From: JAKZSU01 sp047517485
Lineage (GTDB): Bacteria > Pseudomonadota > Alphaproteobacteria > UBA7887
Direction of reading: 5' to 3'
Assembly: GCA_047517485.1 (NCBI GenBank)
Contig: JAKZSU010000155.1
Span: 1 to 5,703, forward strand
DNA: 5,703 bases
The position numbers and the translations under genes are program-made. Of the stretch, positions 1 through 5,648 are shown in pieces (position 1 is the first letter of the stretch; each line of letters starts with the position of its first letter). The notes beneath the pieces were generated by a model that ran no database searches, was not told the origin of the DNA, and saw only the letters and a program-made list of their open reading frames with translations.

Positions 1-1081
1 GCATGCGCACAAGTTCGATCATCATCCTCTCAGTTCCGGATCGTCAGCGGCTTGAAGCGATCGTTCGGGACCGCAACACCCCCCAAGGCCAAGCCACCCG
101 AGCCCGAATCATTCTGGCGACCGATAATGGGCTCGGGACCAACGCCATCGTCCGCGAGCTCGGCACCACCAAGAACACTGTCTGGCGCTGGCGCGATCGC
201 TTCCATGAGCAGGGCGTCGACGGCCTTCTGCACGACAAGACCCGACCGTCTCGCATCCTGCCGATTGAGGCCGACCAGGTCCAGAAGGTGATCGATCTGA
301 CCCTCGGCCCGCCGTTGGGGGAAGCCACCCATTGGACCGGCCGGGCCATGGTCGAAGCCAGCGGGCTGTCGCTCTCAAGCATACAGAGGATTTGGCGCGC
401 CCACGGTCTGGCGCCGCATCGCTGGCGGCAGTTCAAGCTTTCCCGAGATCCCGCTTTTGCCGATAAACTCCAGGACATTGTTGGACTTTACGTCGATCCG
501 CCGGCCCATGCGGTGGTGCTGTCGATCGACGAGAAGTCCCAGATCCAAGCGCGCGACCGGACCCAGCCGGGTCTGCCGATGAAGCCCGGGCGCTGCGGCA
601 CCATGACCCATGACTACAAGCGCCACGGCACGACCACCCTGTTCGCCGCCCTGAACATCCTGGATGGCACGGTGATCGGGCGCAACATGCAGCGCCACCG
701 TCATCAAGAGTTCATACGGTTCTTGAACGAGATCGATCGCATCGTGCCGGCGAGCAGGACGATCCACGCCATCGTCGACAACTACGCGACGCATAAACAC
801 AACAAGGTGCGGGCGTGGCTCGCCCGGCACCCTCGCTGGACCTTCCATTTCACGCCAACTTCGTGCTCCTGGCTCAACGCGGTCGAGGGTTTCTTTGCCA
901 AGCTGACCAGACGCCGACTGAAACGCGGCGTGTTCCATTCCCTGGTCGACCTCCACGGAGCGATCAACCGCTTCGTCACGGAGCACAACCAGAAACCCAA
1001 GCCTTTCATCTGGAGCGCCGACCCCAACGACATCATCGCCAGCGTCAAACGTGGGTTCCAAGCGTTAGACTCAAACCACTA
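1..1081 (+). mobile_element. IS630-family insertion sequence, left end cut off by the window
   Basis: The stretch is almost entirely transposase gene, as expected for a compact IS630-type element. The left terminal repeat must lie upstream of the window, because the transposase starts at base 3. IS630/Tc1-mariner elements insert at TA and duplicate it. A TA is present at 1080-1081, exactly where the transposase ends and the neighbouring minus-strand gene ends, so I place the right end at 1079 with the duplicated TA at 1080-1081. The right terminal repeat would then overlap the last transposase codons. The inverted repeat cannot be confirmed because its partner is not visible. The boundary is therefore an inference; the IS630 assignment is firm. 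Confidence 0.75.
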
Positions 1082-1082
1082 G
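3..1082 (+). CDS. IS630-family DDE transposase
   Basis: This 359-residue protein is expected to cut and join the ends of its own element at TA dinucleotides. A helix-turn-helix (about residues 44-66, GTNAIVRELGTTKNTVWRW) binds the terminal repeats. The catalytic core carries D176 in SIDEKSQIQ, D259 in IVDNYATHK and E295 in WLNAVEGFF. The 35 residues between the second D and the E fit the IS630/Tc1-mariner pattern. Other hallmarks are KRHGTTTLFAALN and HFTPTSCSWLN. Length is normal for a single-ORF IS630 transposase, with no frameshift or internal stop, so it may be functional. The ATG at 3 gives the usual MRTSS start; any ribosome binding site is outside the window. The last four bases overlap the convergent minus-strand gene. 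The TAG stop shares its TA with the presumed target site, so its final G probably belongs to the host flank. Confidence 0.96.
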   Translation: MRTSSIIILSVPDRQRLEAIVRDRNTPQGQATRARIILATDNGLGTNAIVRELGTTKNTVWRWRDRFHEQGVDGLLHDKTRPSRILPIEADQVQKVIDLTLGPPLGEATHWTGRAMVEASGLSLSSIQRIWRAHGLAPHRWRQFKLSRDPAFADKLQDIVGLYVDPPAHAVVLSIDEKSQIQARDRTQPGLPMKPGRCGTMTHDYKRHGTTTLFAALNILDGTVIGRNMQRHRHQEFIRFLNEIDRIVPASRTIHAIVDNYATHKHNKVRAWLARHPRWTFHFTPTSCSWLNAVEGFFAKLTRRRLKRGVFHSLVDLHGAINRFVTEHNQKPKPFIWSADPNDIIASVKRGFQALDSNH

Positions 1083-2746
1083 CGCGACGGGCTGGTCTCC
1101 GACGGCATGCCGCGCACCATCTCGCGCAGCTCATGGAGCAGACCCGTCGTCGCCTTGCCGTCGTCGGGCAGACCGGCGAAGCTCTGGTACAGCTTGATCT
1201 CGCGAACGGTGCGGCGGCCGAGAACGCCGTCCGCCGGGCCGGGCTTGAAAGCGAGCCGGGCAAGCAATCGCTGAACCTCGGCGATTCCGGCCTTGTCGAG
1301 CAGCATATCGGCAGGTAGTGCCGGCGCCGCGGGAGGTAGTGCCGGCTTGGCGGCAAGGGCGGATTTCTCGGGCGCAGCCGGCTTCGCCGCGGCCCGCGCC
1401 GCGAGCTTCTCTGCCCGCGCCACCGCACCAGCATGACCCTTGGCGGCCGCGCTGGCATACAATTCGGCCGCCTTTGCGGCGTTTCGTTCGATGCCGCGCC
1501 CGGTCTGGTACCGTCCGGCGAGGAGGACTTGGGATTCGGCATTGCCGGCGAGGGCCGCGCGCTGGAGCCAGACGGTGGCGCTCGCTTCGCTCTGCTTCAC
1601 GCCGCGCCCGGTGGTGTAGGCCAGCGCGAGCGCATGCTGTGACGCGGGGTGACCTTGCGACGCGGCACGAGTGTGCCACATGGCGGCTCGGTTGCGGTCC
1701 GCCTTGACGCCTGTGCCGTCGTCATACATGACCCCAAGGCGATGCTGCGCCGATGCCATGCCCTGCGACGCGGCGCGTTCCAGCCACTTCTTCGCCAATT
1801 CGAGATTGCGCGTGACGGTCTTGCCATCGAGGTAGCGGGCCGCGAGATCATGCTGGGCGATGGCGTCACCCTGCTCGGCAGCCGCGGTCAGCATTTCGAT
1901 GACGCCCGGCTCCAACGGGGGCGGCGTATCGTCGTGGCGCGCGCGTTCGGTTGCCGGCGGCGCGGGTGTCGTGGTTGCCGAGGTGGCCATGCCTTCGGAG
2001 GTCGATGCCGACGGGTCTTGATCGTCCGACCCGGTAAAGCCGACACCGTAGACCAGCACGCCTGCCGCGATGACGATGGCCGCTGCGGAGATGGCGATCC
2101 TCGGCACACCCGCGCCGAACAGACTCGCCGCGCTCGGCCACCTACGAGGCTCAGGCGTGTCGACCGTTTCGACCGTCGCTTCGAACCTCTCCTCGGGATC
2201 CACCTGCAGGCCGATCGTGATGGGTGCGTAGGCAGGGTGTTGCTCACCGGCATCGAATGATTCGGTGGGTGTCTCGTCGATACCTTGCGCAAGCGGCGAG
2301 GCACTGGTGTTCAGGGTCGACGGTTCGTCAACCTCGACACGCGCGCCTTGGACATCGGATGACTCTTGCATATCCGGAGTCGCGGACACGGAGACCTCGG
2401 AAATCACGCCATGATGGTTTGTTGACTCTTGGGCAACCGAGGTCGCTGCTTCGGCGGCTTCAATATTTTGGCCTCTATCCTCGGACACCTCATCGGCATC
2501 GGGAGTAATCCGGTCGTCGACTCCAAAATATTCGCCTCGATCGTCTGGCGACTCATCGGTGAGGGTAGTGCTGACGGTAGTGCTGAGCGCGAATTTCGAC
2601 TCCTCGGGCGCCAATCCAGTCGATATTTTGATCGCCCGGTCGATCCAGGCGCCCAGGGTCAAACCCGCCGCCTGCGCCGCGTTTCGGGCCAATTCGCGGG
2701 CGTCGTCATCGACGCCTTTGACGCTCCAGGGGCTAATGGGCTTCAT
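1079..2746 (-). CDS. PodJ-like membrane protein with Sel1 repeats and a peptidoglycan-binding domain
   Basis: This 555-residue protein is probably a polar or cell-wall organising factor; the role is inferred from architecture. In order it shows: a PodJ-type N-terminus (residues 1-39, KPISPWSVKGV then an amphipathic helix with LGAWIDRAI); an acidic linker with four 21-residue repeats (65-148); a transmembrane helix (about 217-237) preceded by RR and R, which suggests a cytoplasmic N-terminus; a Pro/Thr/Ala linker; four Sel1 repeats in exact 36-residue register (292-435); an Ala/Pro/Lys linker with a duplicated PALP segment; and a PG_binding_1 domain (about 488-544, with GPADGVLGRRTVREIKLYQ). 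Classical PodJ is longer and has extensive coiled coil, which is missing here. I chose the ATG at 2746 because it aligns with the neighbouring paralogue's start. A GTG at 2782 would add 12 residues but lies in a probable -10 box. The stop codon falls on the IS junction, so the C-terminus may be trimmed or altered. Confidence 0.85.
   Translation of the reverse strand: MKPISPWSVKGVDDDARELARNAAQAAGLTLGAWIDRAIKISTGLAPEESKFALSTTVSTTLTDESPDDRGEYFGVDDRITPDADEVSEDRGQNIEAAEAATSVAQESTNHHGVISEVSVSATPDMQESSDVQGARVEVDEPSTLNTSASPLAQGIDETPTESFDAGEQHPAYAPITIGLQVDPEERFEATVETVDTPEPRRWPSAASLFGAGVPRIAISAAAIVIAAGVLVYGVGFTGSDDQDPSASTSEGMATSATTTPAPPATERARHDDTPPPLEPGVIEMLTAAAEQGDAIAQHDLAARYLDGKTVTRNLELAKKWLERAASQGMASAQHRLGVMYDDGTGVKADRNRAAMWHTRAASQGHPASQHALALAYTTGRGVKQSEASATVWLQRAALAGNAESQVLLAGRYQTGRGIERNAAKAAELYASAAAKGHAGAVARAEKLAARAAAKPAAPEKSALAAKPALPPAAPALPADMLLDKAGIAEVQRLLARLAFKPGPADGVLGRRTVREIKLYQSFAGLPDDGKATTGLLHELREMVRGMPSETSPSR
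1080..1081. other. Presumed TA target site of the IS630 element
   Basis: The TA lies in the palindrome CTAG at 1079-1082. Read rightward, TAG (1080-1082) ends the transposase. Read leftward, TAG (1081-1079) ends the Sel1-repeat gene. IS630 elements duplicate TA on insertion, so this is the natural right-hand junction. The second copy would lie left of the window. Confidence 0.55.
2303..2554 (-). repeat. Four tandem 63-bp (21-residue) degenerate repeats inside the PodJ-like gene
   Basis: The units are residues 65-85, 86-106, 107-127 and 128-148 of the PodJ-like protein. Each starts with Glu and has Gly at position 7 (ESPDDRG, EVSEDRG, ESTNHHG, ESSDVQG), followed by an acidic or Ser/Thr-rich stretch. 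The 63-bp period also shows in DNA: GACTCTTG occurs at 2361 and 2424, and a 26-base stretch at 2471 matches one at 2534 at 20 positions. This looks like an old in-frame tandem amplification, now diverged. I recognise no function for the unit. Confidence 0.75.
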
Positions 2747-2780
2747 GACAGTTCGAGTATGACCAGAACATCGGTATTCC

Positions 2781-2786
2781 ACTATA
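2781..2786 (-). promoter_or_regulatory. Possible -10 box for the PodJ-like gene
   Basis: On the minus strand this reads TATAGT, 5 of 6 matches to TATAAT. It would start transcription near 2774, about 28 bases before the ATG at 2746. The -35 region is poor (TTAATC at a 17-base spacing). It overlaps the alternative GTG start at 2782, which argues for the downstream ATG. Confidence 0.3.
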
Positions 2787-2855
2787 ACTCTGACACAATC
2801 CGGATTAATAGAACTTTACGTCGGCGTTTCGAAAAATTGACGTGGCCGGTAGTAC

Positions 2856-2873
2856 CCGCGCACAATGGCGCGG
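2856..2873 (-). terminator. Hairpin just after the small PodJ-type gene, possible weak terminator
   Basis: CCGCGC (2856-2861) and GCGCGG (2868-2873) form a perfect 6-bp GC stem with a 6-base loop. It begins four bases after the stop codon of the minus-strand gene at 2878. No T-run follows immediately on the minus strand; a run of five T occurs about 20 bases later. It could be a leaky terminator or an mRNA-end structure that separates expression of the two paralogous genes. Confidence 0.3.
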
Positions 2874-2877
2874 ACGA

Positions 2878-3279
2878 TCATCGCCGCAAAAATCGGCGCA
2901 GGTATGACCGGCGGGGCTGGCGAAACACAAAAGTCTCGATGGCGTCAAGTCGATCGGCAATACGGACTAGCGCATTTTCCACCGGTAGTACCGCATCGAT
3001 GGATTTCTGCTCGGTCTCGACTATCCTGGCTTCGAGCCGCACTACTGCTTCTTCCCAAGTTGTGGCCGACGATGGAGAAGCGGCATATGCGGCGCGAGCG
3101 GGCATATCTTGCTCTTCAGAGCCGACCGGCTCGATCCCCTCAGCGGCGCTGGTTTTGCGAATTACCTGACTTAGCCATCGGCCGAGCGGTTGTCGCGATA
3201 TTCGTGCACCCTCCTTGGCGGCGTCGCGTGCCGCGGGGCTCACGCCCTTGATGCTCCACGGCGAGCTGGGTTTATTCAT
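2878..3279 (-). CDS. Small protein with PodJ-type N-terminus, coiled coil and Arg-rich tail
   Basis: I do not recognise this 133-residue protein as a named family member. Residues 1-40 (KPSSPWSIKGVSPAARDAA, then LGRWLSQVI) match the N-terminus of the downstream PodJ-like protein, so the two are paralogous there. A low-complexity Ala/Ser segment follows (about 44-73). Residues 74-118 (EEAVVRLEARIVETE and NALVRIADRLDAIETFV) have the heptad-like pattern of a coiled coil, broken near PVEN. The last 14 residues contain seven Arg and end in LRRFLRR. There is no signal peptide or membrane helix, so it is likely cytoplasmic. It lies 131 bases upstream of the PodJ-like gene on the same strand. The ATG at 3279 matches the conserved motif start; the Shine-Dalgarno signal is weak. 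A role as a cytoplasmic partner or adaptor in polarity is inference; a degenerate duplicate is the alternative. Confidence 0.75.
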   Translation of the reverse strand: MNKPSSPWSIKGVSPAARDAAKEGARISRQPLGRWLSQVIRKTSAAEGIEPVGSEEQDMPARAAYAASPSSATTWEEAVVRLEARIVETEQKSIDAVLPVENALVRIADRLDAIETFVFRQPRRSYLRRFLRR

Positions 3280-3309
3280 GGTTCAATGGGCTTTCGATCG
3301 ATCACTCTT

Positions 3310-3318
3310 AATATAGCA
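3310..3318 (-). promoter_or_regulatory. Extended -10 promoter for the minus-strand PodJ-type genes
   Basis: On the minus strand this reads TGCTATATT: a TG-N extension plus a hexamer matching TATAAT at 5 of 6 positions. Transcription would begin near 3303, about 24 bases before the ATG at 3279. There is no good -35 hexamer at the usual spacing, which an extended -10 can tolerate. Sigma-70-type recognition is assumed. Confidence 0.4.
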
Positions 3319-3419
3319 CAAACTGGTCGAAAATTCATCGGTGGCGCACCGGGGCAAGCGCCGAGGTCGAGATCTCGCCTACGCCCTCTCCGCCCCGATG
3401 CGACTGCTCGCGACCATCA

Positions 3420-3456
3420 TGCTCAAATAATTTACAGATTGCTTATTAATTGAGCA
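3420..3456 (+). promoter_or_regulatory. Two NtrC-like enhancer sites upstream of glnB
   Basis: NtrC sites are dyads with TGC and GCA separated by 11 bases. 3440-3456 reads TGCTTATTAATTGAGCA: TGC-N11-GCA with an AT-rich centre and four-base perfect arms. 3420-3436 reads TGC-N11-ACA, one base off. Their centres are 20 bp apart, about two helical turns, which suits cooperative binding on one face. The better site is centred about 109 bp upstream of the predicted sigma-54 start, a normal enhancer distance. The match is by pattern only. Confidence 0.5.
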
Positions 3457-3530
3457 GCGTGTATCCGAATGCCGGTTCGTCCCGGACCGGATTCTCGCGG
3501 TTTTCCGGCATCTTTGACAATGCATCGAAT

Positions 3531-3546
3531 TGGCACGGAACGTGCA
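3531..3546 (+). promoter_or_regulatory. Sigma-54 (-24/-12) promoter of glnB-glnA
   Basis: TGGCACGGAACGTGCA carries the -24 GG at 3532-3533 and the -12 GC at 3544-3545 with exactly ten bases between them, as the RpoN consensus TGGCAC-N5-TTGCA requires. The only core deviation is GTGC for TTGC. Transcription should begin near 3557, giving a leader of about 44 bases to the glnB ATG. This predicts NtrC- and RpoN-dependent induction under nitrogen limitation. A TTGACA at 3514-3519 could be the -35 of a second promoter, but no -10 box supports it. Confidence 0.8.
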
Positions 3547-3600
3547 TGGTCGAACGGGTCGAACCGCGCAACGCGGACCGAACCATAGAGTGATCGTCCG

Positions 3601-3939
3601 ATGAAAAAGATCGAAGCCATCATCAAGCCGTTCAAGCTCGACGAGGTCAAGGAGGCGCTGCACGACGTCGGCGTCAAGGGCCTGACCGTCACCGAAGCCA
3701 AGGGCTTCGGGCGCCAGAAGGGCCACACCGAACTCTATCGCGGCGCCGAGTACGTGGTCGATTTTCTGCCCAAGGTGAAGATCGAAGTGGTGCTGGAAGA
3801 CGGCCAGGTCGACCGCGCCGTCGAGGCGATCCAGACCGCCGCCCACACCGGACGCATCGGCGACGGCAAGATTTTTGTCTGCGCGGTGGAAGAGGCGCTC
3901 CGCATTCGCACCGGCGAGAAAGGACCCGATGCACTGTGA
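3601..3939 (+). CDS. glnB: PII nitrogen-regulatory signal protein GlnB
   Basis: GlnB is a small trimeric cytoplasmic sensor that binds ATP/ADP and 2-oxoglutarate. It is uridylylated by GlnD and signals to NtrB and to the GlnE adenylyltransferase that controls glutamine synthetase. The 112-residue length is exact for the family. The T-loop reads GHTELYRGAEYVVDFLPK, with the uridylylation tyrosine at Y51. The B-loop TGRIGDGK is at 83-90, and the C-terminal RIRTGEKGPDAL is close to the usual ending. The start MKKIEAIIKPFKLDEVK is the family start and is preceded by GAGTGA seven bases upstream. It lies 228 bp before glnA on the same strand, the common alphaproteobacterial glnBA arrangement, which favours GlnB over its paralogue GlnK (normally beside amtB). 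Transcription is probably from the sigma-54 promoter at 3531-3546. Nothing appears damaged. Confidence 0.98.
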   Translation: MKKIEAIIKPFKLDEVKEALHDVGVKGLTVTEAKGFGRQKGHTELYRGAEYVVDFLPKVKIEVVLEDGQVDRAVEAIQTAAHTGRIGDGKIFVCAVEEALRIRTGEKGPDAL

Positions 3940-3988
3940 TCGCCGGGCACCGCCACACATCAACACGCGCCGCCGGGCGCCAACCAGC

Positions 3989-4005
3989 GAGGCGCGCCGC
4001 GCCTC
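3989..4005 (+). other. GC-rich hairpin in the glnB-glnA spacer
   Basis: GAGGCGC (3989-3995) and GCGCCTC (3999-4005) make a perfect 7-bp stem with a 3-base loop, 50 bases after the glnB stop. Only a short TTT (4011-4013) follows, so it is a poor intrinsic terminator on inspection. It could partly attenuate transcription into glnA, mark an RNA-processing site, or protect the glnB message. The rest of the 228-base spacer shows no clear promoter or gene. Confidence 0.4.
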
Positions 4006-4167
4006 CGTCGTTTGTAGAGTGCAACCCGCGTACCGCCGAGCGGCGCGGCCACGGTTTCGGTCGCGCGGCTTATTCTATTGCCTCTGAACGGAACCATCTG
4101 CTAGGGACGTGGCCGCGTCGCGGCTCCCACCCTCGGCCATCCGTTCACCATCTCTGGAGATCCCAGC

Positions 4168-5577
4168 ATGTCCGCCACCGATAAAGTCTTCGAGCTGATC
4201 AAAAAACACGACGTTCAGTACGTCGACTTCCGTTTCACCGATCCGCGCGGCAAGTGGCATCACACCGCGCAGGCGCTGCCCACGATCGACGAGGACACCT
4301 TCGTCGACGGCATCATGTTCGACGGCTCGTCGATCGCCGGCTGGAAAGACATCAATGAATCGGACATGTGCCTGCTGCCGGATCCGGAGTCGGCGGTGCT
4401 TGATCCGTTCGCCGCCCAGGTCTCGCTGATCCTGTTCTGCGACGTGCTGGAGCCGACCACGGGTCAGGCGTATTCGCGCGATCCGCGCTCGACCGCCAAG
4501 CGCGCCGAGGCCTATCTCAAGACGACCGGCATCGGCGACGCCGCGTTTTTCGGCCCCGAGCTCGAGTTCTTCGTGTTCGACGATGTCCGCTTCGACGTCT
4601 CCATGAACAGCACCTTCTACGCCATCGACGAGCAGGAAGGGGCGTACAATGCCGGACGCGCCTTCGATCACGGCAATGTCGGCCACCGCCCGGCCACCAA
4701 GGGCGGCTACTTCCCGGTGCCGCCGGTCGATTCCATGTCCGACATCCGGGCCGAGATGCTGACCGTGATGGCCGCCATGGGCGTCGACGTCGAAAAGCAT
4801 CACCACGAGGTGGCGCCGAGCCAAAACGAGCTCGGTGTGAAGTTCGCCGAGCTGTTGAAAATGGCCGACGCGACCCAGATCTATAAATACGTGGACCACA
4901 ACGTGGCCCACCAGAACGACAAGACCGCGACCTTCATGCCGAAGCCGGTCATCGACGACAATGGGTCCGGCATGCACATCCACCAATCGATCTGGAAGGC
5001 CGGCAAGCCGGTGTTCGCCGGATCGAGCTACGCCGATCTGTCGGAGACCGCGCTGCATTATATCGGCGGCATCATCAAGCACGCCAAGGCGCTCAACGCG
5101 TTCTCCAACCCGGCGACCAACAGCTACAAGCGGCTGATCCCGGGCTTCGAGGCGCCGGCTCTGCTGGCCTACTCGGCGCGCAACCGATCGGCCGCGTGCC
5201 GCATCCCGTTCTCCACCAGCCCCAACGGCAAGCGGGTCGAGGTGCGCTTCCCCGATCCGGCGGCCAATCCGTATCTCACCTTCGCGGCGATGCTGATGGC
5301 CGGCCTCGACGGCATCGCCAACAAGATTGATCCCGGCGATCCGATGGACAAGAACCTCTACGACCTGCCGCCCGAAGAGCTCCAGGATGTGCCGACCGTG
5401 TGCCACTCGCTGCGCGAAGCCGTGAACCAGCTCGACGCCGACCGCGATTTCCTCAAGAAGGGCGACGTGTTCACCGACGATTTGATCGATGGCTATCTTG
5501 CGCTCAAATGGGAAGAAATCTACCGCTTCGAGCACACGCCGCACCCGGTCGAGTTCGCGATGTATTACAGCGTCTAG
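4168..5577 (+). CDS. glnA: Glutamine synthetase type I
   Basis: GlnA makes glutamine from glutamate, ammonia and ATP, the main ammonia-assimilation step, as a cytoplasmic dodecamer. The 469 residues are typical of GSI. Visible marks are FDGSSIAGW (51-59), the metal-site glutamates in GPELEFF (E131, E133), HHHEVAPSQNELG (E214, E221), GSGMHIHQS (H270) and RVEVRFPDP (E358, R360). KNLYDLPPEE holds the adenylylation tyrosine Y398, so this is the GSI-beta type whose activity GlnE lowers when nitrogen is plentiful. The ATG at 4168 has a good Shine-Dalgarno GGAGA at 4156-4160, seven bases away. It follows glnB by 228 bp and is probably cotranscribed from the sigma-54 promoter. A near-match to a sigma-54 promoter in the spacer has the wrong spacing, so I see no secure second promoter. 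The N-terminal KYVD/QYVD...RGKWHHTAQ region resembles alphaproteobacterial GlnA from memory. No key residue is missing. Confidence 0.98.
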   Translation: MSATDKVFELIKKHDVQYVDFRFTDPRGKWHHTAQALPTIDEDTFVDGIMFDGSSIAGWKDINESDMCLLPDPESAVLDPFAAQVSLILFCDVLEPTTGQAYSRDPRSTAKRAEAYLKTTGIGDAAFFGPELEFFVFDDVRFDVSMNSTFYAIDEQEGAYNAGRAFDHGNVGHRPATKGGYFPVPPVDSMSDIRAEMLTVMAAMGVDVEKHHHEVAPSQNELGVKFAELLKMADATQIYKYVDHNVAHQNDKTATFMPKPVIDDNGSGMHIHQSIWKAGKPVFAGSSYADLSETALHYIGGIIKHAKALNAFSNPATNSYKRLIPGFEAPALLAYSARNRSAACRIPFSTSPNGKRVEVRFPDPAANPYLTFAAMLMAGLDGIANKIDPGDPMDKNLYDLPPEELQDVPTVCHSLREAVNQLDADRDFLKKGDVFTDDLIDGYLALKWEEIYRFEHTPHPVEFAMYYSV

Positions 5578-5593
5578 GATCCGGATACCGACC

Positions 5594-5616
5594 GGCCGCG
5601 TCAGGCATCCGCGGTC
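5594..5616 (+). terminator. Possible weak terminator hairpin after glnA
   Basis: GGCCGCG (5594-5600) can pair with CGCGGTC (5610-5616), with one G-U wobble and a 9-base loop, 17 bases after the glnA stop. What follows is TCTCTC, not a T-run. It is a candidate only; the larger palindrome at 5649-5703 may be the real 3' structure. Confidence 0.25.
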
Positions 5617-5648
5617 TCTCTCGATCCACCGTCGTCCCAACCAAACCA

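Larger units (their letters stand above)
3280..3600. other. Divergent control region between the PodJ-type genes and glnB
   Basis: These 321 bases hold no convincing gene. The left part (about 3280-3340) is AT-rich and carries the minus-strand promoter. The middle (about 3341-3410) is GC-rich with short palindromes I could not assign. 3420-3456 is an AT-rich island with two NtrC-like sites. 3531-3546 is the sigma-54 promoter of glnB. The leader after it has a GGTCGAAC direct repeat (3548 and 3557) and a 5-bp hairpin, CCGCG/CGCGG, at 3564-3576. Confidence 0.7.

Noticed and set aside
375..1061. A 228-codon minus-strand frame opposite the transposase
   Set aside because: It is a shadow of the transposase reading frame caused by GC-rich third positions; no recognisable domain.
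2744..2782. GTG start at 2782 for the PodJ-like gene, 12 residues longer
   Set aside because: The extra residues do not match the paralogue, whose start aligns with the ATG at 2746, and the GTG overlaps a probable -10 box.
2846..2992. Repeated 11-mer CCGGTAGTACC at 2846 and 2982
   Set aside because: A few repeated 11-mers are expected by chance in 5.7 kb, and one copy is inside coding sequence.
2429..3169. A 246-codon plus-strand frame across both PodJ-type gene starts
   Set aside because: It crosses an intergenic gap, has Ser/Arg-rich shadow composition, and the minus-strand genes share a conserved motif that shows which strand is coding.
3368..3377. Palindrome CGAGATCTCG as an operator
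   Set aside because: A 10-bp palindrome is expected several times by chance in a window this size, and its position suggests no regulator.
3514..3542. Sigma-70 promoter for glnB based on TTGACA at 3514-3519
   Set aside because: No hexamer resembling TATAAT lies 16-18 bases downstream.
3379..3966. A 195-codon minus-strand frame covering glnB and its promoter
   Set aside because: It is antisense to glnB and runs through the sigma-54 promoter; composition is that of a shadow frame.
4067..4081. Sigma-54-like sequence in front of glnA (GG...TTGC)
   Set aside because: The GG and GC are separated by 11 bases instead of 10 and the -24 box does not read TGGCA.
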